From: UBA5158 sp963692955 | GTDB lineage: Bacteria; Pseudomonadota; Gammaproteobacteria; DSM-16500 | Assembly: GCA_963692955.1 (NCBI GenBank) | Contig: OY843587.1 | Span: 186,001 to 250,000, forward strand | Reading direction: 5' to 3' | DNA: 64,000 nt | Shown here: positions 45,104 through 53,962 of the stretch, piece by piece | Layout: every line of letters starts with the position of its first letter | Position numbering within the stretch: the stretch's first letter is position 1 | The notes under the pieces: generated by a model | The model's database searches: none | Told to the model about the DNA's origin: nothing | The model's input: the letters and a program-made list of their open reading frames with translations, nothing else | Made by a program: the position numbers and the translations under genes

Positions 45104-45181
45104 GCAGTAAGGCTACATTAATGACGGCGTAAAATCTAAGATTTTATTAAAACTGCTTTGCCCTAACACGCAAAACCAATG

Positions 45182-46288
45182 TTATAAACGCATCGGCATT
45201 ACCACATAAAGGCTGTCGCCTTTATCTTCGGGTTCAATTAATACACCACTGTTAGGATCATTAAACGACCAATGAATAGTTTCTGAACCAATTGCGGAAA
45301 CGACGTCGAGCAAATATGCAGCATTAAAGCCAATTTCTAATCCAACACCTTTGTAATCTAAATCAATCATAACTTCGGCTTCTTCGAGTTCGGGGTTGTT
45401 CGCAACAATTCGCAGCTGATTGTTGTCTAAATGCAGCCGTATGCCGCGGAATTTTTCATTGGACAAAATAGAAGCCCTGACCAATGCTTGGCGCAAACCC
45501 TCACGGCTGGCGACCGCGGTATTCTCGATGCTGCGGGGAATTAATTTGTCATAGTCTGGATATTGCGCACTGATTAATTTAGACGTGAAAGTGAATTCCG
45601 ACGTGATCAAACGAAAATGGCTGTCGCCGATGCAAACCGTCATGTCTTCGTCGCTATTCACATCTAACAAGCGCACTAGTTCCAACACGCTTTTACGCGG
45701 TAAAATGATACGCGACAGCGCGTCAGCGACATTGGGTTCTTTAATGGAGCTAAAGGCAAGACGATGGCCGTCAGTCGCTACGCACTTGATAACGCCTTGA
45801 TTAATATCAAATAATATGCCATTTAAATAATGCCTGACATCTTGGTGGCCCATCGCGAAATGGGTTTTGCCTAAGAGTTTTCGCAGTTTCGACTGGCTTA
45901 AAGCAAACTGTAACGGGAAAGCGCCGGCATCCACGTTAGGAAAATCTTGCGCGGGCAGGGTCGTTAACGCGAAGCGGCTTTTGCCGGAGCGCACGATTAA
46001 TTGTTCGCCCTCTAACGCGATTTTTAACATGGCATCATCAGGCAGCGCGCGGCAAATATCTAACAGCTTACGCGCGGAGACCGTAGTCGCGCCATCGGGC
46101 GTTTCATCTTCAAGGGGGACGGTGCCGATTAATTCAATTTCCAAATCAGTCGCGGTTAACGCTAGGTTTTGGCCTTGCACTTTCAATAACACATTCGACA
46201 AAATCGGCAGGGTTTGACGTTTTTCAACGACACCGCTTATCATTTGCAACGGTTTTAAAAGTATCGCGCGTGATATGGTAAATTTCAT
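45182..46288 (-). CDS. dnaN: DNA polymerase III beta sliding clamp
   Basis: Ring-shaped processivity clamp. The 368 residues match E. coli (366), with three similar domains. The N-terminus MKFTISRAILLKPLQMISGVVEKRQTLP (given here in two parts: MKFTISRAILLKPLQ and GVVEKRQTLPILSN) and the C-terminal YVVMPMRL clamp-binding end are typical. It is placed 18 bases after dnaA and 78 bases before recF. Confidence 0.97.
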   Translation of the reverse strand: MKFTISRAILLKPLQMISGVVEKRQTLPILSNVLLKVQGQNLALTATDLEIELIGTVPLEDETPDGATTVSARKLLDICRALPDDAMLKIALEGEQLIVRSGKSRFALTTLPAQDFPNVDAGAFPLQFALSQSKLRKLLGKTHFAMGHQDVRHYLNGILFDINQGVIKCVATDGHRLAFSSIKEPNVADALSRIILPRKSVLELVRLLDVNSDEDMTVCIGDSHFRLITSEFTFTSKLISAQYPDYDKLIPRSIENTAVASREGLRQALVRASILSNEKFRGIRLHLDNNQLRIVANNPELEEAEVMIDLDYKGVGLEIGFNAAYLLDVVSAIGSETIHWSFNDPNSGVLIEPEDKGDSLYVVMPMRL

Positions 46289-46306
46289 GTTGGACGTCTC
46301 GCAGAG

Positions 46307-47674
46307 TTAAGTCGTTAAAATTCTCAATAGGTTAGTGAAGTCTTCTTCTACGTCTTGGTTCGCCTGCTTCAACTCAGCGATTTTACGGCAAGCGTGTAGC
46401 ACCGTAGTATGATCGCGGCCGCCAAACACATCGCCAATTTCCGGCAAGCTATGATTGGTTAATTCTTTTGCCAGCGCCATCGCCATCTGTCTTGGCCGGG
46501 CCACGGAACGGCTGCGGCGCTTGGATAACAAATCCGCCATTTTTACTTTGTAATATTCAGCCACAGTCTTTTGGATATTCTCAATTGTAATTAATTTATC
46601 TTGTAAAGCCAGCAAATCCCGCAGCGCGTCTTTAACAAAATCCAAAGTGATAGGTTTGCCGGTAAAATGCGCGTTGGCGATAATTCTTTTTAACGCGCCT
46701 TCTAATTCGCGCACGTTAGAACGAATGCGTTTTGCCACAAAAAAAGCGACTTCGTAAGGCAAATCGATATGCGCTTGTTCGGCTTTACTCATCAAAATCG
46801 CGACGCGCGTTTCTAATTCCGGCGGCTCCACGGCCACGGTCAAACCCCAGCCGAAACGTGATTTTAAGCGTTCTTCCACGCCGTTAATTTCTTTAGGATA
46901 ACGGTCGCAGGTCAAAATAACTTGCTGCTGGCCTTCTAACAGCGCGTTAAACGTATGAAAGAATTCTTCTTGAGAACGGTCTTTGCCCGCGAAAAATTGA
47001 ATATCATCGATGAGCAGCGCGTCAACCGTGCGGTAATAACGTTTGAATTCATTCATCGCGTTAGTCTGCAGCGCTTTCACCATGTCGGCGACAAAGCGTT
47101 CGGAATGCAAATATAAAACTTTAGCCTGCGGATTGTTACGCATGATTTGATTGCCGATCGCATGCAACAAATGCGTTTTTCCCAAACCCACGCCGCCATA
47201 TAAATATAACGGGTTGTAAGCGACGGCGGGATTTTCTCCCACTTGAATGGAAGCGGCTTTGGCTAATTGGTTCGATTTTCCTTCCACAAAATTATCGAAG
47301 GTATAATTTAAATTGATATTGCTGCGATGGTTAGGGACTTCATTGGCTTGGCTCGCTTTCGTGCGCACGCTGGCAGTAGCCGAAGGGTGCGGTCGATGCG
47401 CAAATTCAATCTTAGGCGCGTCCGGGCGCGTACTGCCGATTTCTAAAGAAATGACCGGCGGCGGATTAGGCTCGCTAAATTGATTCACCAATTCTTTAAT
47501 CCGGTCGAGGAATTTTTCGAGTATCCAGTCTAAAACAAAACGGTTAGGGGCGAGTAACACTAACTTATCTTCGATCAACTCCGCCTGCAATGGCCTAATC
47601 CAAGTATTGAATTGCTGCGAAGGAAACTCATCCTGCAGAGAATCTAGACATTTTTCCCAAAGCGTAACACTCAC
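46307..47674 (-). CDS. dnaA: Chromosomal replication initiator DnaA
   Basis: AAA+ initiator that binds DnaA boxes and melts oriC. Domain I begins MSVTLWEKCLDSLQDEFPSQ; domain III has Walker A GGVGLGKTHLLHAIGN and Walker B LLIDDIQFF; domain IV ends with the DNA-binding signature FGGRDHTTVLHACRKI. I choose a GTG at 47674 (455 residues) because AGGAG lies 7 bases upstream; a TTG two codons earlier would sit on top of that Shine-Dalgarno. First gene of the dnaA-dnaN-recF-gyrB unit. Confidence 0.97.
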   Translation of the reverse strand: MSVTLWEKCLDSLQDEFPSQQFNTWIRPLQAELIEDKLVLLAPNRFVLDWILEKFLDRIKELVNQFSEPNPPPVISLEIGSTRPDAPKIEFAHRPHPSATASVRTKASQANEVPNHRSNINLNYTFDNFVEGKSNQLAKAASIQVGENPAVAYNPLYLYGGVGLGKTHLLHAIGNQIMRNNPQAKVLYLHSERFVADMVKALQTNAMNEFKRYYRTVDALLIDDIQFFAGKDRSQEEFFHTFNALLEGQQQVILTCDRYPKEINGVEERLKSRFGWGLTVAVEPPELETRVAILMSKAEQAHIDLPYEVAFFVAKRIRSNVRELEGALKRIIANAHFTGKPITLDFVKDALRDLLALQDKLITIENIQKTVAEYYKVKMADLLSKRRSRSVARPRQMAMALAKELTNHSLPEIGDVFGGRDHTTVLHACRKIAELKQANQDVEEDFTNLLRILTT

Positions 47675-47889
47675 AGACAAACTCCTAAATGCGGGATCAA
47701 ACCACGGCCCACCTGGGCGCGAACTCGTTAGGATAGTCTATTCTCGTGAAAATGAGAATAATCTAAGCTACTGTTTTTACTGAGCAAGAATATACCAGTA
47801 AGAGCAGCGAGTAGATAGTATGGATAAAAACCTAAATATTGTATAATAAGTATAATATAGCCAGGTTTTTGACTAGGCGGTAACCTTTT
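47675..47889. promoter_or_regulatory. dnaA upstream region, candidate origin/promoter region
   Basis: A 215-base divergent region. It contains an inverted repeat TATTCTC (47739-47745)/GAGAATA (47754-47760), one near-DnaA box TATGGATAA (47819-47827, one mismatch), and an AT-rich segment with two TATAAT sequences (47842-47847 and 47851-47856). That segment is bracketed by perfect 8-base arms AAAAACCT (47826-47833) and AGGTTTTT (47863-47870). The AT-rich part could serve as an unwinding element or as the promoter of the rightward gene. No exact DnaA box is present, so an oriC call here is tentative. Confidence 0.5.
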
Positions 47890-50010
47890 ATGACAGCTAC
47901 ATCTCGATCTATCACTGCCGCTTCCGGCGGTCAGGGACAATTCCCACTCGATGCCGCGTTTGTTTTTATCAACCAGTTTAACTATGGGCAACTCGAAAAT
48001 CTTATTCTCCAACATTTGGACGCGTTGGACGGGATAAATACGACCTTCGAAGGTAGTGTCATGACCCGCGATGCGACTAGCGCGCTGCCCTTAGATCAAC
48101 GCTTAAGACCTGACGATCCCATCATTTTAAAAGAAAATTTATTGCTGCGTACCTTGAGTGTCGTGCGCGGTATCGATCAGGTGTTGAAATACCAACACGC
48201 GAAAAATCCCGTTGAGCTCTGGGAGATTGGCCGCGTGAAATTGAAAATACTGTACCAGCAATTGATAATTACGCTGATCGACGGTGACGTTATCACCGCA
48301 GCGAATTTAAACACAATCCAAAAAGAATTTAATACGCAGTTGATTCAAGTGCTGCATGAGATGCAGCTTGATACGGGCATTACTAACAGCAGAGGTTTTA
48401 AAAAACTGTTAGGACATTATCGTGATTTAGCGGCGCTGTTAGAACCCGCGAAAACCATGACCACGATTACCAAACACCAGCTGGGTGAGGTTGAAATCAC
48501 CCAAACGGAAACTTCGGTACCCATCACGAAAAAAACGGCTGAGCAAAAGCAACAAATCAACGTGATGAAAAAAGTCATTCCGCGCCAGCCGGAAATTTAT
48601 AATGATTATCATTCTTCAAAAAAAGTTGCGTTTCAACAGGCGAATCAAGCGTTTTGCGAATTATTAAAAATGGATGATAGAAGGCTGCCCGCGCAAGCAC
48701 GCTATATGATCGCGCCGACGTTAAAAAACGCCTATGTGGTTACCAATAAAGTCGCATTTAAAAACGGCGACGATGAGACTGCCACGCACTGCACGAATTT
48801 GCGTTGCGCTTCGCCGGTCTACATTGGGGGCGATGATAACGTCGATAAAATAAAGAAATACGCGCACGAAAATCTTGTCCAACTACAAGCCGCGGCCGGC
48901 GAAAAAAGCTTGCATATAGCGATATTAATGACTAAGACCATACTCAATCATCAAGATTTCATGATCAGTACGATGATTAACGAACTTGAAACTATCAACG
49001 TCGATAAAATGCAAACCGCGTTGAATCGCAAAACGATAGACATCGACGGCTATTTTTATTACTCCTACATTCCAACGAACTTTCAGGGCGCGACGGAAAA
49101 TGCCGAGCTTGCGCCTATCATCGCTGAACTTCATTTACGCTTGCCCGTGACGGCCAAGCCGGCTGATTTTCTCAACCGTTACGCGCGTTTGGATTGCGCC
49201 GCGCAAGTTATTAATTTATTTTCTAACGTCGCGAATTTTATGAATGTAACGACGTGCGCCAGCGGCCAAGACCGTACCGGCACCGCGACCGAAGCGGCCA
49301 CCCAAGTTTGGCTGGTTAATCAATATAAAAATTATGGGCTCCAAGACGCGCGTGCAATGATCGAAAAACAACGGGCGCTGGGCGGTCATAATGCCTTGCT
49401 CGCGAGTTTAGCGGCACCCGGCTCGCCAGGCATGAAAGCGGATTCACACATTAAAGATTATTTTACTGAGTTAACCGACCTATATTTTTATCGTGAATTA
49501 GCGCGGACGAATAAATTGCCGCCGCTTGATCAAACGGCGGTGGAAGAATTGCTTGACCGTTGGCATGATAAAAAAAATCATGTCTATGAACAATCGATTT
49601 TTAAAATCGAAAACGCGCGCGTGCCCGCCGATATCCAAATCGCTTTATTAGAGTGGTTAGAGATGGCGATTCCTGCTTGCGAAGAAAAAAACTTTAAAGA
49701 ATATTTTTCGTTGTTTTCCGCGCAGAAAGCTTTGGGAGATAAAACCCGTTTGGATTTAACCGCCATTTTAACGGAATTAAACACTGGCCTCAGTAATGAC
49801 AAACCACCGCAAGGGGAATTGTTAGCGCATTTGAAAGTGAACGCGGGCCTGCTGGATTTAAGCGCCGCCGCCGCGTCTATGCCACAAAGTATCATTGTCA
49901 TTTTCAATCAACTTAAGCTGATTTTAAATCTGGCCTTGATGAAATCGACCACCTTAAATCAACATTTAGCAACGCCAGGCGCGGATCATCACCGGCACCA
50001 CCGAGCCTAA
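47890..50010 (+). CDS. Large protein with CX5RT inositol-phosphatase-type motif, candidate effector
   Basis: An unrecognised 706-residue protein, predicted cytosolic and largely helical, without signal peptide or membrane helix. At residues 456-463 it has CASGQDRT(G), a CX5RT P-loop closely resembling the CKSGKDRTG of SopB/IpgD and other bacterial effector phosphoinositide phosphatases, including Legionella ones. Asp461 before Arg462 matches the DRTG of those enzymes. The segment around it (NVTTCASGQDRTGTATEAA) starts a helix as in Cys-based phosphatases. The N-terminal 430 residues show no known domain and the C-terminus ends in a His-rich HHRHHRA. It lies divergent from dnaA and upstream of polA. 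Secretion into a host is inference. Confidence 0.72.
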   Translation: MTATSRSITAASGGQGQFPLDAAFVFINQFNYGQLENLILQHLDALDGINTTFEGSVMTRDATSALPLDQRLRPDDPIILKENLLLRTLSVVRGIDQVLKYQHAKNPVELWEIGRVKLKILYQQLIITLIDGDVITAANLNTIQKEFNTQLIQVLHEMQLDTGITNSRGFKKLLGHYRDLAALLEPAKTMTTITKHQLGEVEITQTETSVPITKKTAEQKQQINVMKKVIPRQPEIYNDYHSSKKVAFQQANQAFCELLKMDDRRLPAQARYMIAPTLKNAYVVTNKVAFKNGDDETATHCTNLRCASPVYIGGDDNVDKIKKYAHENLVQLQAAAGEKSLHIAILMTKTILNHQDFMISTMINELETINVDKMQTALNRKTIDIDGYFYYSYIPTNFQGATENAELAPIIAELHLRLPVTAKPADFLNRYARLDCAAQVINLFSNVANFMNVTTCASGQDRTGTATEAATQVWLVNQYKNYGLQDARAMIEKQRALGGHNALLASLAAPGSPGMKADSHIKDYFTELTDLYFYRELARTNKLPPLDQTAVEELLDRWHDKKNHVYEQSIFKIENARVPADIQIALLEWLEMAIPACEEKNFKEYFSLFSAQKALGDKTRLDLTAILTELNTGLSNDKPPQGELLAHLKVNAGLLDLSAAAASMPQSIIVIFNQLKLILNLALMKSTTLNQHLATPGADHHRHHRA

Positions 50011-50095
50011 TATCAAGGACTGCATTCAAGGCTTGTTACCACCGCTCATTCGTATTATTCTCGATAAACTTAATCGCAAGCCGCGGAATACATTT

Positions 50096-52807
50096 ATGTC
50101 AAAAACCACGCTTAAACCTATCATATTAGTCGACGGCTCATCGTACTTATACCGTGCGTTTCACGCGATGCCGTCTTTTACCAATTCAAAACAATTTCCC
50201 ACCGGCGCGATTTATGGCGTGGTAAATATGTTAAAAAAATTATTGGCTGATTATGATCCTGAGTTTATCGCCGTCGTCTTTGACGCGAAAGGAAAAACTT
50301 TCCGCGATGACATGTACGATAAATACAAAGCCAACCGCAAGGTCATGCCGCCCGATCTTGCCAAACAGATAGAGCATATTCATTCCGCCGTGCGCGGCTT
50401 GGGTTTGCCGATTTTAATGGTCGATGGCGTGGAAGCCGATGACGTGATCGGCACGCTGGCGAAAACCGCCGCGCAAGAAAAAAAATCGATTTTGATTTCC
50501 ACCGGCGATAAAGATTTGGCGCAATTGGTGGATGAACACATCACTCTCGTTAACACCATGACGGATACGTATTTAAATCCGATCACCGTTAAAGAAAAAT
50601 TCGGCATACCGCCGGAATTGATCGTCGACTATTTAGCGTTGATCGGCGACACCGTGGATAACATTCCCGGCATCCCCGGTGTTGGCCCAAAAACCGCCGT
50701 GAAATGGCTGATAGAGCATGGTTCTTTGGAAGGGGTCGTCACGCACGCCAACGAAATTAAAGGCAAAGTCGGGGACAACTTACGCGCGTCCCTTGCGCAA
50801 CTGCCGCTCGCCAAACAATTGGCGACGATCAAACTAGACGTCGCGCTCGATACAGAATTAGAAAAATTAAAACGTCAAAGTCATAACAACGATGTGCTAC
50901 GCAAACTTTATCAAGAATTAGAATTTAAAACTTGGCTCGCTGAATTATTAGAAAATGATGCCGTCAGTCCGGCCGCCCTCAGTAAAAAACAAGATAATTA
51001 CACGACGATTTTTTCCGACGCCCAACTAGATAAATTAATCTCATCGCTCACCGCCGCGAAAACTTTTGCGATCGACATTGAAACGACGACGGGATTAAAT
51101 TACATGGATGCGCGCATCGTCGGTTTCGCGTTCACGCCAGAAGCGGGAAACGCCGCGTATATCCCGCTGGGACATGATGATGGAAACGCGCCGGCGCAAT
51201 TAGCGTTGACCGCCGTGTTAAAAAAATTGCAGCCGCTGCTAGAAAATCCGGCGCTTAAAAAAATCGGCCATAATCTCAAATATTTTATCGAAGTGTTAGC
51301 GAACCACGGCATTCAGTTACAGGGCGGCGCGTACGACACCATGGTGGAATCTTACATCCTCGATAGCTCCAGCAACAAACACGATTTAGATTCTCTCGCG
51401 CTGAAATATTTAGGCAAACGCACGATACATTTCGAAGATATCGCAGGCAAAGGCGCTAAACAAATTCCTTTTCAACAAGTGCCGGTGGCAGCCGCCGCCA
51501 CTTACGCCGCCGAAGCCGCGGACGTTACCCTACAATTACATCAAATCCTTTGGCCGAAATTAGCCGCCGAAGCAGGCCTGAAAAATATTTTTGAAACTAT
51601 CGAAATGCCCTTGTTGGGCGTGTTAGCGACCATGGAACGGGAAGGTGTGCTCATTGACGCCGTGAAACTCGCGGCCCAAACGCATGAATTGGAAAAGCGT
51701 CTGCTAGAACTCGAAAACCAAGCGTTTTCGATCGCGGGCGGCCCGTTTAATTTGAATTCACCCAAGCAATTACAAGAAATTTTATTCGGCAAATTACAAT
51801 TGCCGGTGCTGCAAAAAACTCCGACCGGGCAGCCCTCTACCGCCGACGCGGTGTTACAAGAATTAGCGTTGAGTTATCCGCTGCCGCAACACATCATCGA
51901 ATACCGCTCGCTCAGTAAACTGATCAGCACTTACACGCGCAGTTTACCCGAACAAATCAACACGACGACCGGCCGCGTGCATACTTCTTATAATCAAACC
52001 GTCACCGTGACGGGGCGCTTATCATCATCTGATCCTAACTTACAAAATATTCCCGTGCGCATGAAAGAAGGCCGCCGGATTCGCCAAGCGTTCATCGCGC
52101 CGCGCGGTTATAAAATTGTCAGCGCGGATTATTCACAAATTGAATTACGCATTATGTCGCATATTTCTCAAGATCCCGCGCTGCTTAGCGCATTTGAGCG
52201 CAATTTAGATATTCACCAAGCGACCGCCGCGGAAGTGTTGGAATTGAAATTAGAAGATGTTTCTTCAGAGCAACGCCGTAGCGCGAAAGCGATTAATTTC
52301 GGTTTGATTTACGGCATGTCTTCCTTTGGATTGGCGGCGCAACTAGGCGTCGACCGCAATACTGCGCAAGACTATATTAATCTTTATTTTAAACGTTATC
52401 CGCAAGTGAAAAAATATATGGATAACACCCGCGTGCAAGCGCACGCACAAGGTTTTGTGGAAACCTTATCGGGACGCCGCTTGTATTTACCTGACATCAA
52501 TTCCAGCCAAATCATGCGGAGCCGCGCCGCGGAACGCGCCGCGATTAACGCGCCGTTGCAAGGCACGGCCGCGGATATCATTAAACGCGCGATGATTACG
52601 CTCAATCAGTGGCTGAAAGAAAAAAACATCGACGCGAAAATGATTATGCAAGTGCACGATGAATTAGTGTTTGAAGTCGCCGAACAGCAAGTCGATACGG
52701 TCATGGAGGCGATACGTCAACACATGATGCAAGCGGCGCAATTAAAAATCCCGTTGTTAGTTTCTATCGGCGCGGGGGATAATTGGGATGCCGCTTCTGC
52801 GCACTGA
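50096..52807 (+). CDS. polA: DNA polymerase I with degenerate 3'-5' exonuclease site
   Basis: Repair and Okazaki-fragment polymerase of 903 residues from the ATG at 50096 (MSKTTLKPIILVDG); the frame extends upstream without a ribosome site. The 5' nuclease domain (1-290) is intact (STGDKDLAQLV, GDTVDNIPGIPGVGPKTA). The polymerase domain has motif A SADYSQIELR, the RRSAKAINFGLIYG O-helix and motif C QVHDELVFE. In the exonuclease domain Asp327 and Glu329 (DIET) remain, but the positions of E. coli Asp424 and Asp501 are Phe397 (NLKYFIEV) and Ala474 (YAAEAADV). Proofreading is therefore probably lost. Confidence 0.96.
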   Translation: MSKTTLKPIILVDGSSYLYRAFHAMPSFTNSKQFPTGAIYGVVNMLKKLLADYDPEFIAVVFDAKGKTFRDDMYDKYKANRKVMPPDLAKQIEHIHSAVRGLGLPILMVDGVEADDVIGTLAKTAAQEKKSILISTGDKDLAQLVDEHITLVNTMTDTYLNPITVKEKFGIPPELIVDYLALIGDTVDNIPGIPGVGPKTAVKWLIEHGSLEGVVTHANEIKGKVGDNLRASLAQLPLAKQLATIKLDVALDTELEKLKRQSHNNDVLRKLYQELEFKTWLAELLENDAVSPAALSKKQDNYTTIFSDAQLDKLISSLTAAKTFAIDIETTTGLNYMDARIVGFAFTPEAGNAAYIPLGHDDGNAPAQLALTAVLKKLQPLLENPALKKIGHNLKYFIEVLANHGIQLQGGAYDTMVESYILDSSSNKHDLDSLALKYLGKRTIHFEDIAGKGAKQIPFQQVPVAAAATYAAEAADVTLQLHQILWPKLAAEAGLKNIFETIEMPLLGVLATMEREGVLIDAVKLAAQTHELEKRLLELENQAFSIAGGPFNLNSPKQLQEILFGKLQLPVLQKTPTGQPSTADAVLQELALSYPLPQHIIEYRSLSKLISTYTRSLPEQINTTTGRVHTSYNQTVTVTGRLSSSDPNLQNIPVRMKEGRRIRQAFIAPRGYKIVSADYSQIELRIMSHISQDPALLSAFERNLDIHQATAAEVLELKLEDVSSEQRRSAKAINFGLIYGMSSFGLAAQLGVDRNTAQDYINLYFKRYPQVKKYMDNTRVQAHAQGFVETLSGRRLYLPDINSSQIMRSRAAERAAINAPLQGTAADIIKRAMITLNQWLKEKNIDAKMIMQVHDELVFEVAEQQVDTVMEAIRQHMMQAAQLKIPLLVSIGAGDNWDAASAH

Positions 52808-52941
52808 TGGATTTTATAAGATCATATCTGCGGTATTCGTTTAAAATCTCGTCTCGCTCAACTGCAAGATGCACTGCAAGTTGTTTCAATAGCAATCAAT
52901 TTTTGCTAGTATAAATAATAGCTAATGCATTTATATGGGGA

Positions 52942-53904
52942 ATGGATTGTATGCCCTATGCACCATCGACCCAAGTAGAATCCGTCGGTCAAACACTCAC
53001 CCGCAGTTGGGACCTTTATCGCGCCACTTTTTTAAAAGCCTTTTTGATGGCGCTGGTGCTGTCCGTCATTGAATTTCTGCCGCGTTTGATTACAATCTAC
53101 GTCGGCCACGAAACGTTCGCTATCAACACGCATTTTAATTATTACCGTCTCTTGATTGTCATTGACGATATTATTGAAATTATTATTTTCGCCGCTATTT
53201 TATGGCGCATGCAAAACACGGCGTTAGGCCGGCACGAAAGTTTGGAAACCGATTACCGCACCGGTTTAAAAAAATTGCCCGCGATTATCGGCGCTTCTTG
53301 CATTCAATTATTTTTATACGCGCTCGTCAGTCTCAGCGGTATAGCGACCGTACTGTTTCTCGATAAATACGACATCAGCCCGGACCTCGGCGCCCGCCAC
53401 GCTCTGGCCATGTTTTTGCATGGCATACCGATCATGCTGCAATTTTTTGTGAATTTATATTTATTCGTTTTATTTTATTTTTACATGGCTCTCATTATCA
53501 CCGAGGCGAATGGGCCGATTAATTCTCTTGAGCATAGCGCCCGTTTAGTCTGGTCTAGATGGTGGTATACGTTTTGGGTCATCGTGACGCCTTGGCTGGT
53601 TTACACCATCGTGATGCTAAGTTTCAAAGCCCTGGGCGTGAACTTACATATCTTCATTATCGAAGTACCCGTTTATTCGATGACGCTGTTGCCGACGCTA
53701 GTCCATATTGTTTTATTCGCTATTTTCATTCCTTGGTTCGCCGCGACCATGTTGGTGCAATTACGCAATTTGGAATTTTTGCATGGGCCACTCGTGAAAG
53801 TGCGCGTTAAACCAGCGCGCGAAGGCATCCTCAAAAAAATCAAAAAGAAAGCGTCGAAAATTAAAAAACGCGCGCCAAAAAAATCCGCCTCACGCCGCAA
53901 ATAA
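52942..53904 (+). CDS. Polytopic membrane protein with Lys-rich C-terminal tail
   Basis: An unrecognised 320-residue protein with about six hydrophobic helices (roughly residues 30-55, 70-90, 115-140, 155-190, 210-235 and 250-278). It ends in a strongly basic cytoplasmic tail (about 283-320) containing KKIKKKASKIKKRAPKK. The overall pattern resembles uncharacterised YciC/DUF-type membrane proteins, but no family is claimed. GGGG sits only 2 bases before the ATG at 52942 and about 10 before a second ATG at 52951, so the start may be the latter. Confidence 0.7.
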   Translation: MDCMPYAPSTQVESVGQTLTRSWDLYRATFLKAFLMALVLSVIEFLPRLITIYVGHETFAINTHFNYYRLLIVIDDIIEIIIFAAILWRMQNTALGRHESLETDYRTGLKKLPAIIGASCIQLFLYALVSLSGIATVLFLDKYDISPDLGARHALAMFLHGIPIMLQFFVNLYLFVLFYFYMALIITEANGPINSLEHSARLVWSRWWYTFWVIVTPWLVYTIVMLSFKALGVNLHIFIIEVPVYSMTLLPTLVHIVLFAIFIPWFAATMLVQLRNLEFLHGPLVKVRVKPAREGILKKIKKKASKIKKRAPKKSASRRK

Positions 53905-53924
53905 AATCCTGCTATGATCACTTT

Positions 53925-53945
53925 GGCGCTGTTACAAACAGCGCC
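53925..53945. terminator. Terminator-like hairpin before ruvX
   Basis: A perfect 9-base stem GGCGCTGTT (53925-53933) and AACAGCGCC (53937-53945) with loop ACA, 21 bases after the stop of the membrane-protein gene. It is followed by GTTTGTTATAAT, which is T-rich but lacks an uninterrupted T-run. It overlaps the region where the ruvX promoter's -35 would lie. Confidence 0.55.
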
Positions 53946-53948
53946 GTT

Positions 53949-53957
53949 TGTTATAAT
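53949..53957 (+). promoter_or_regulatory. Extended -10 promoter immediately before ruvX
   Basis: TGTTATAAT is a consensus extended -10 element (TGnTATAAT) whose last base is only 5 bases before the ruvX ATG at 53963. Transcription would begin at or next to the start codon, implying a leaderless or nearly leaderless mRNA. No Shine-Dalgarno is visible. A -35 is weak (GTTACA at 53931-53936, 15-base spacer). Confidence 0.45.
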
Positions 53958-53962
53958 CGGGC

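Noticed and set aside
47728..48015. 95-residue minus-strand frame over the dnaA/CX5RT intergenic region
   Set aside because: It overlaps the start of the plus-strand gene and has no ribosome site or recognisable protein features.
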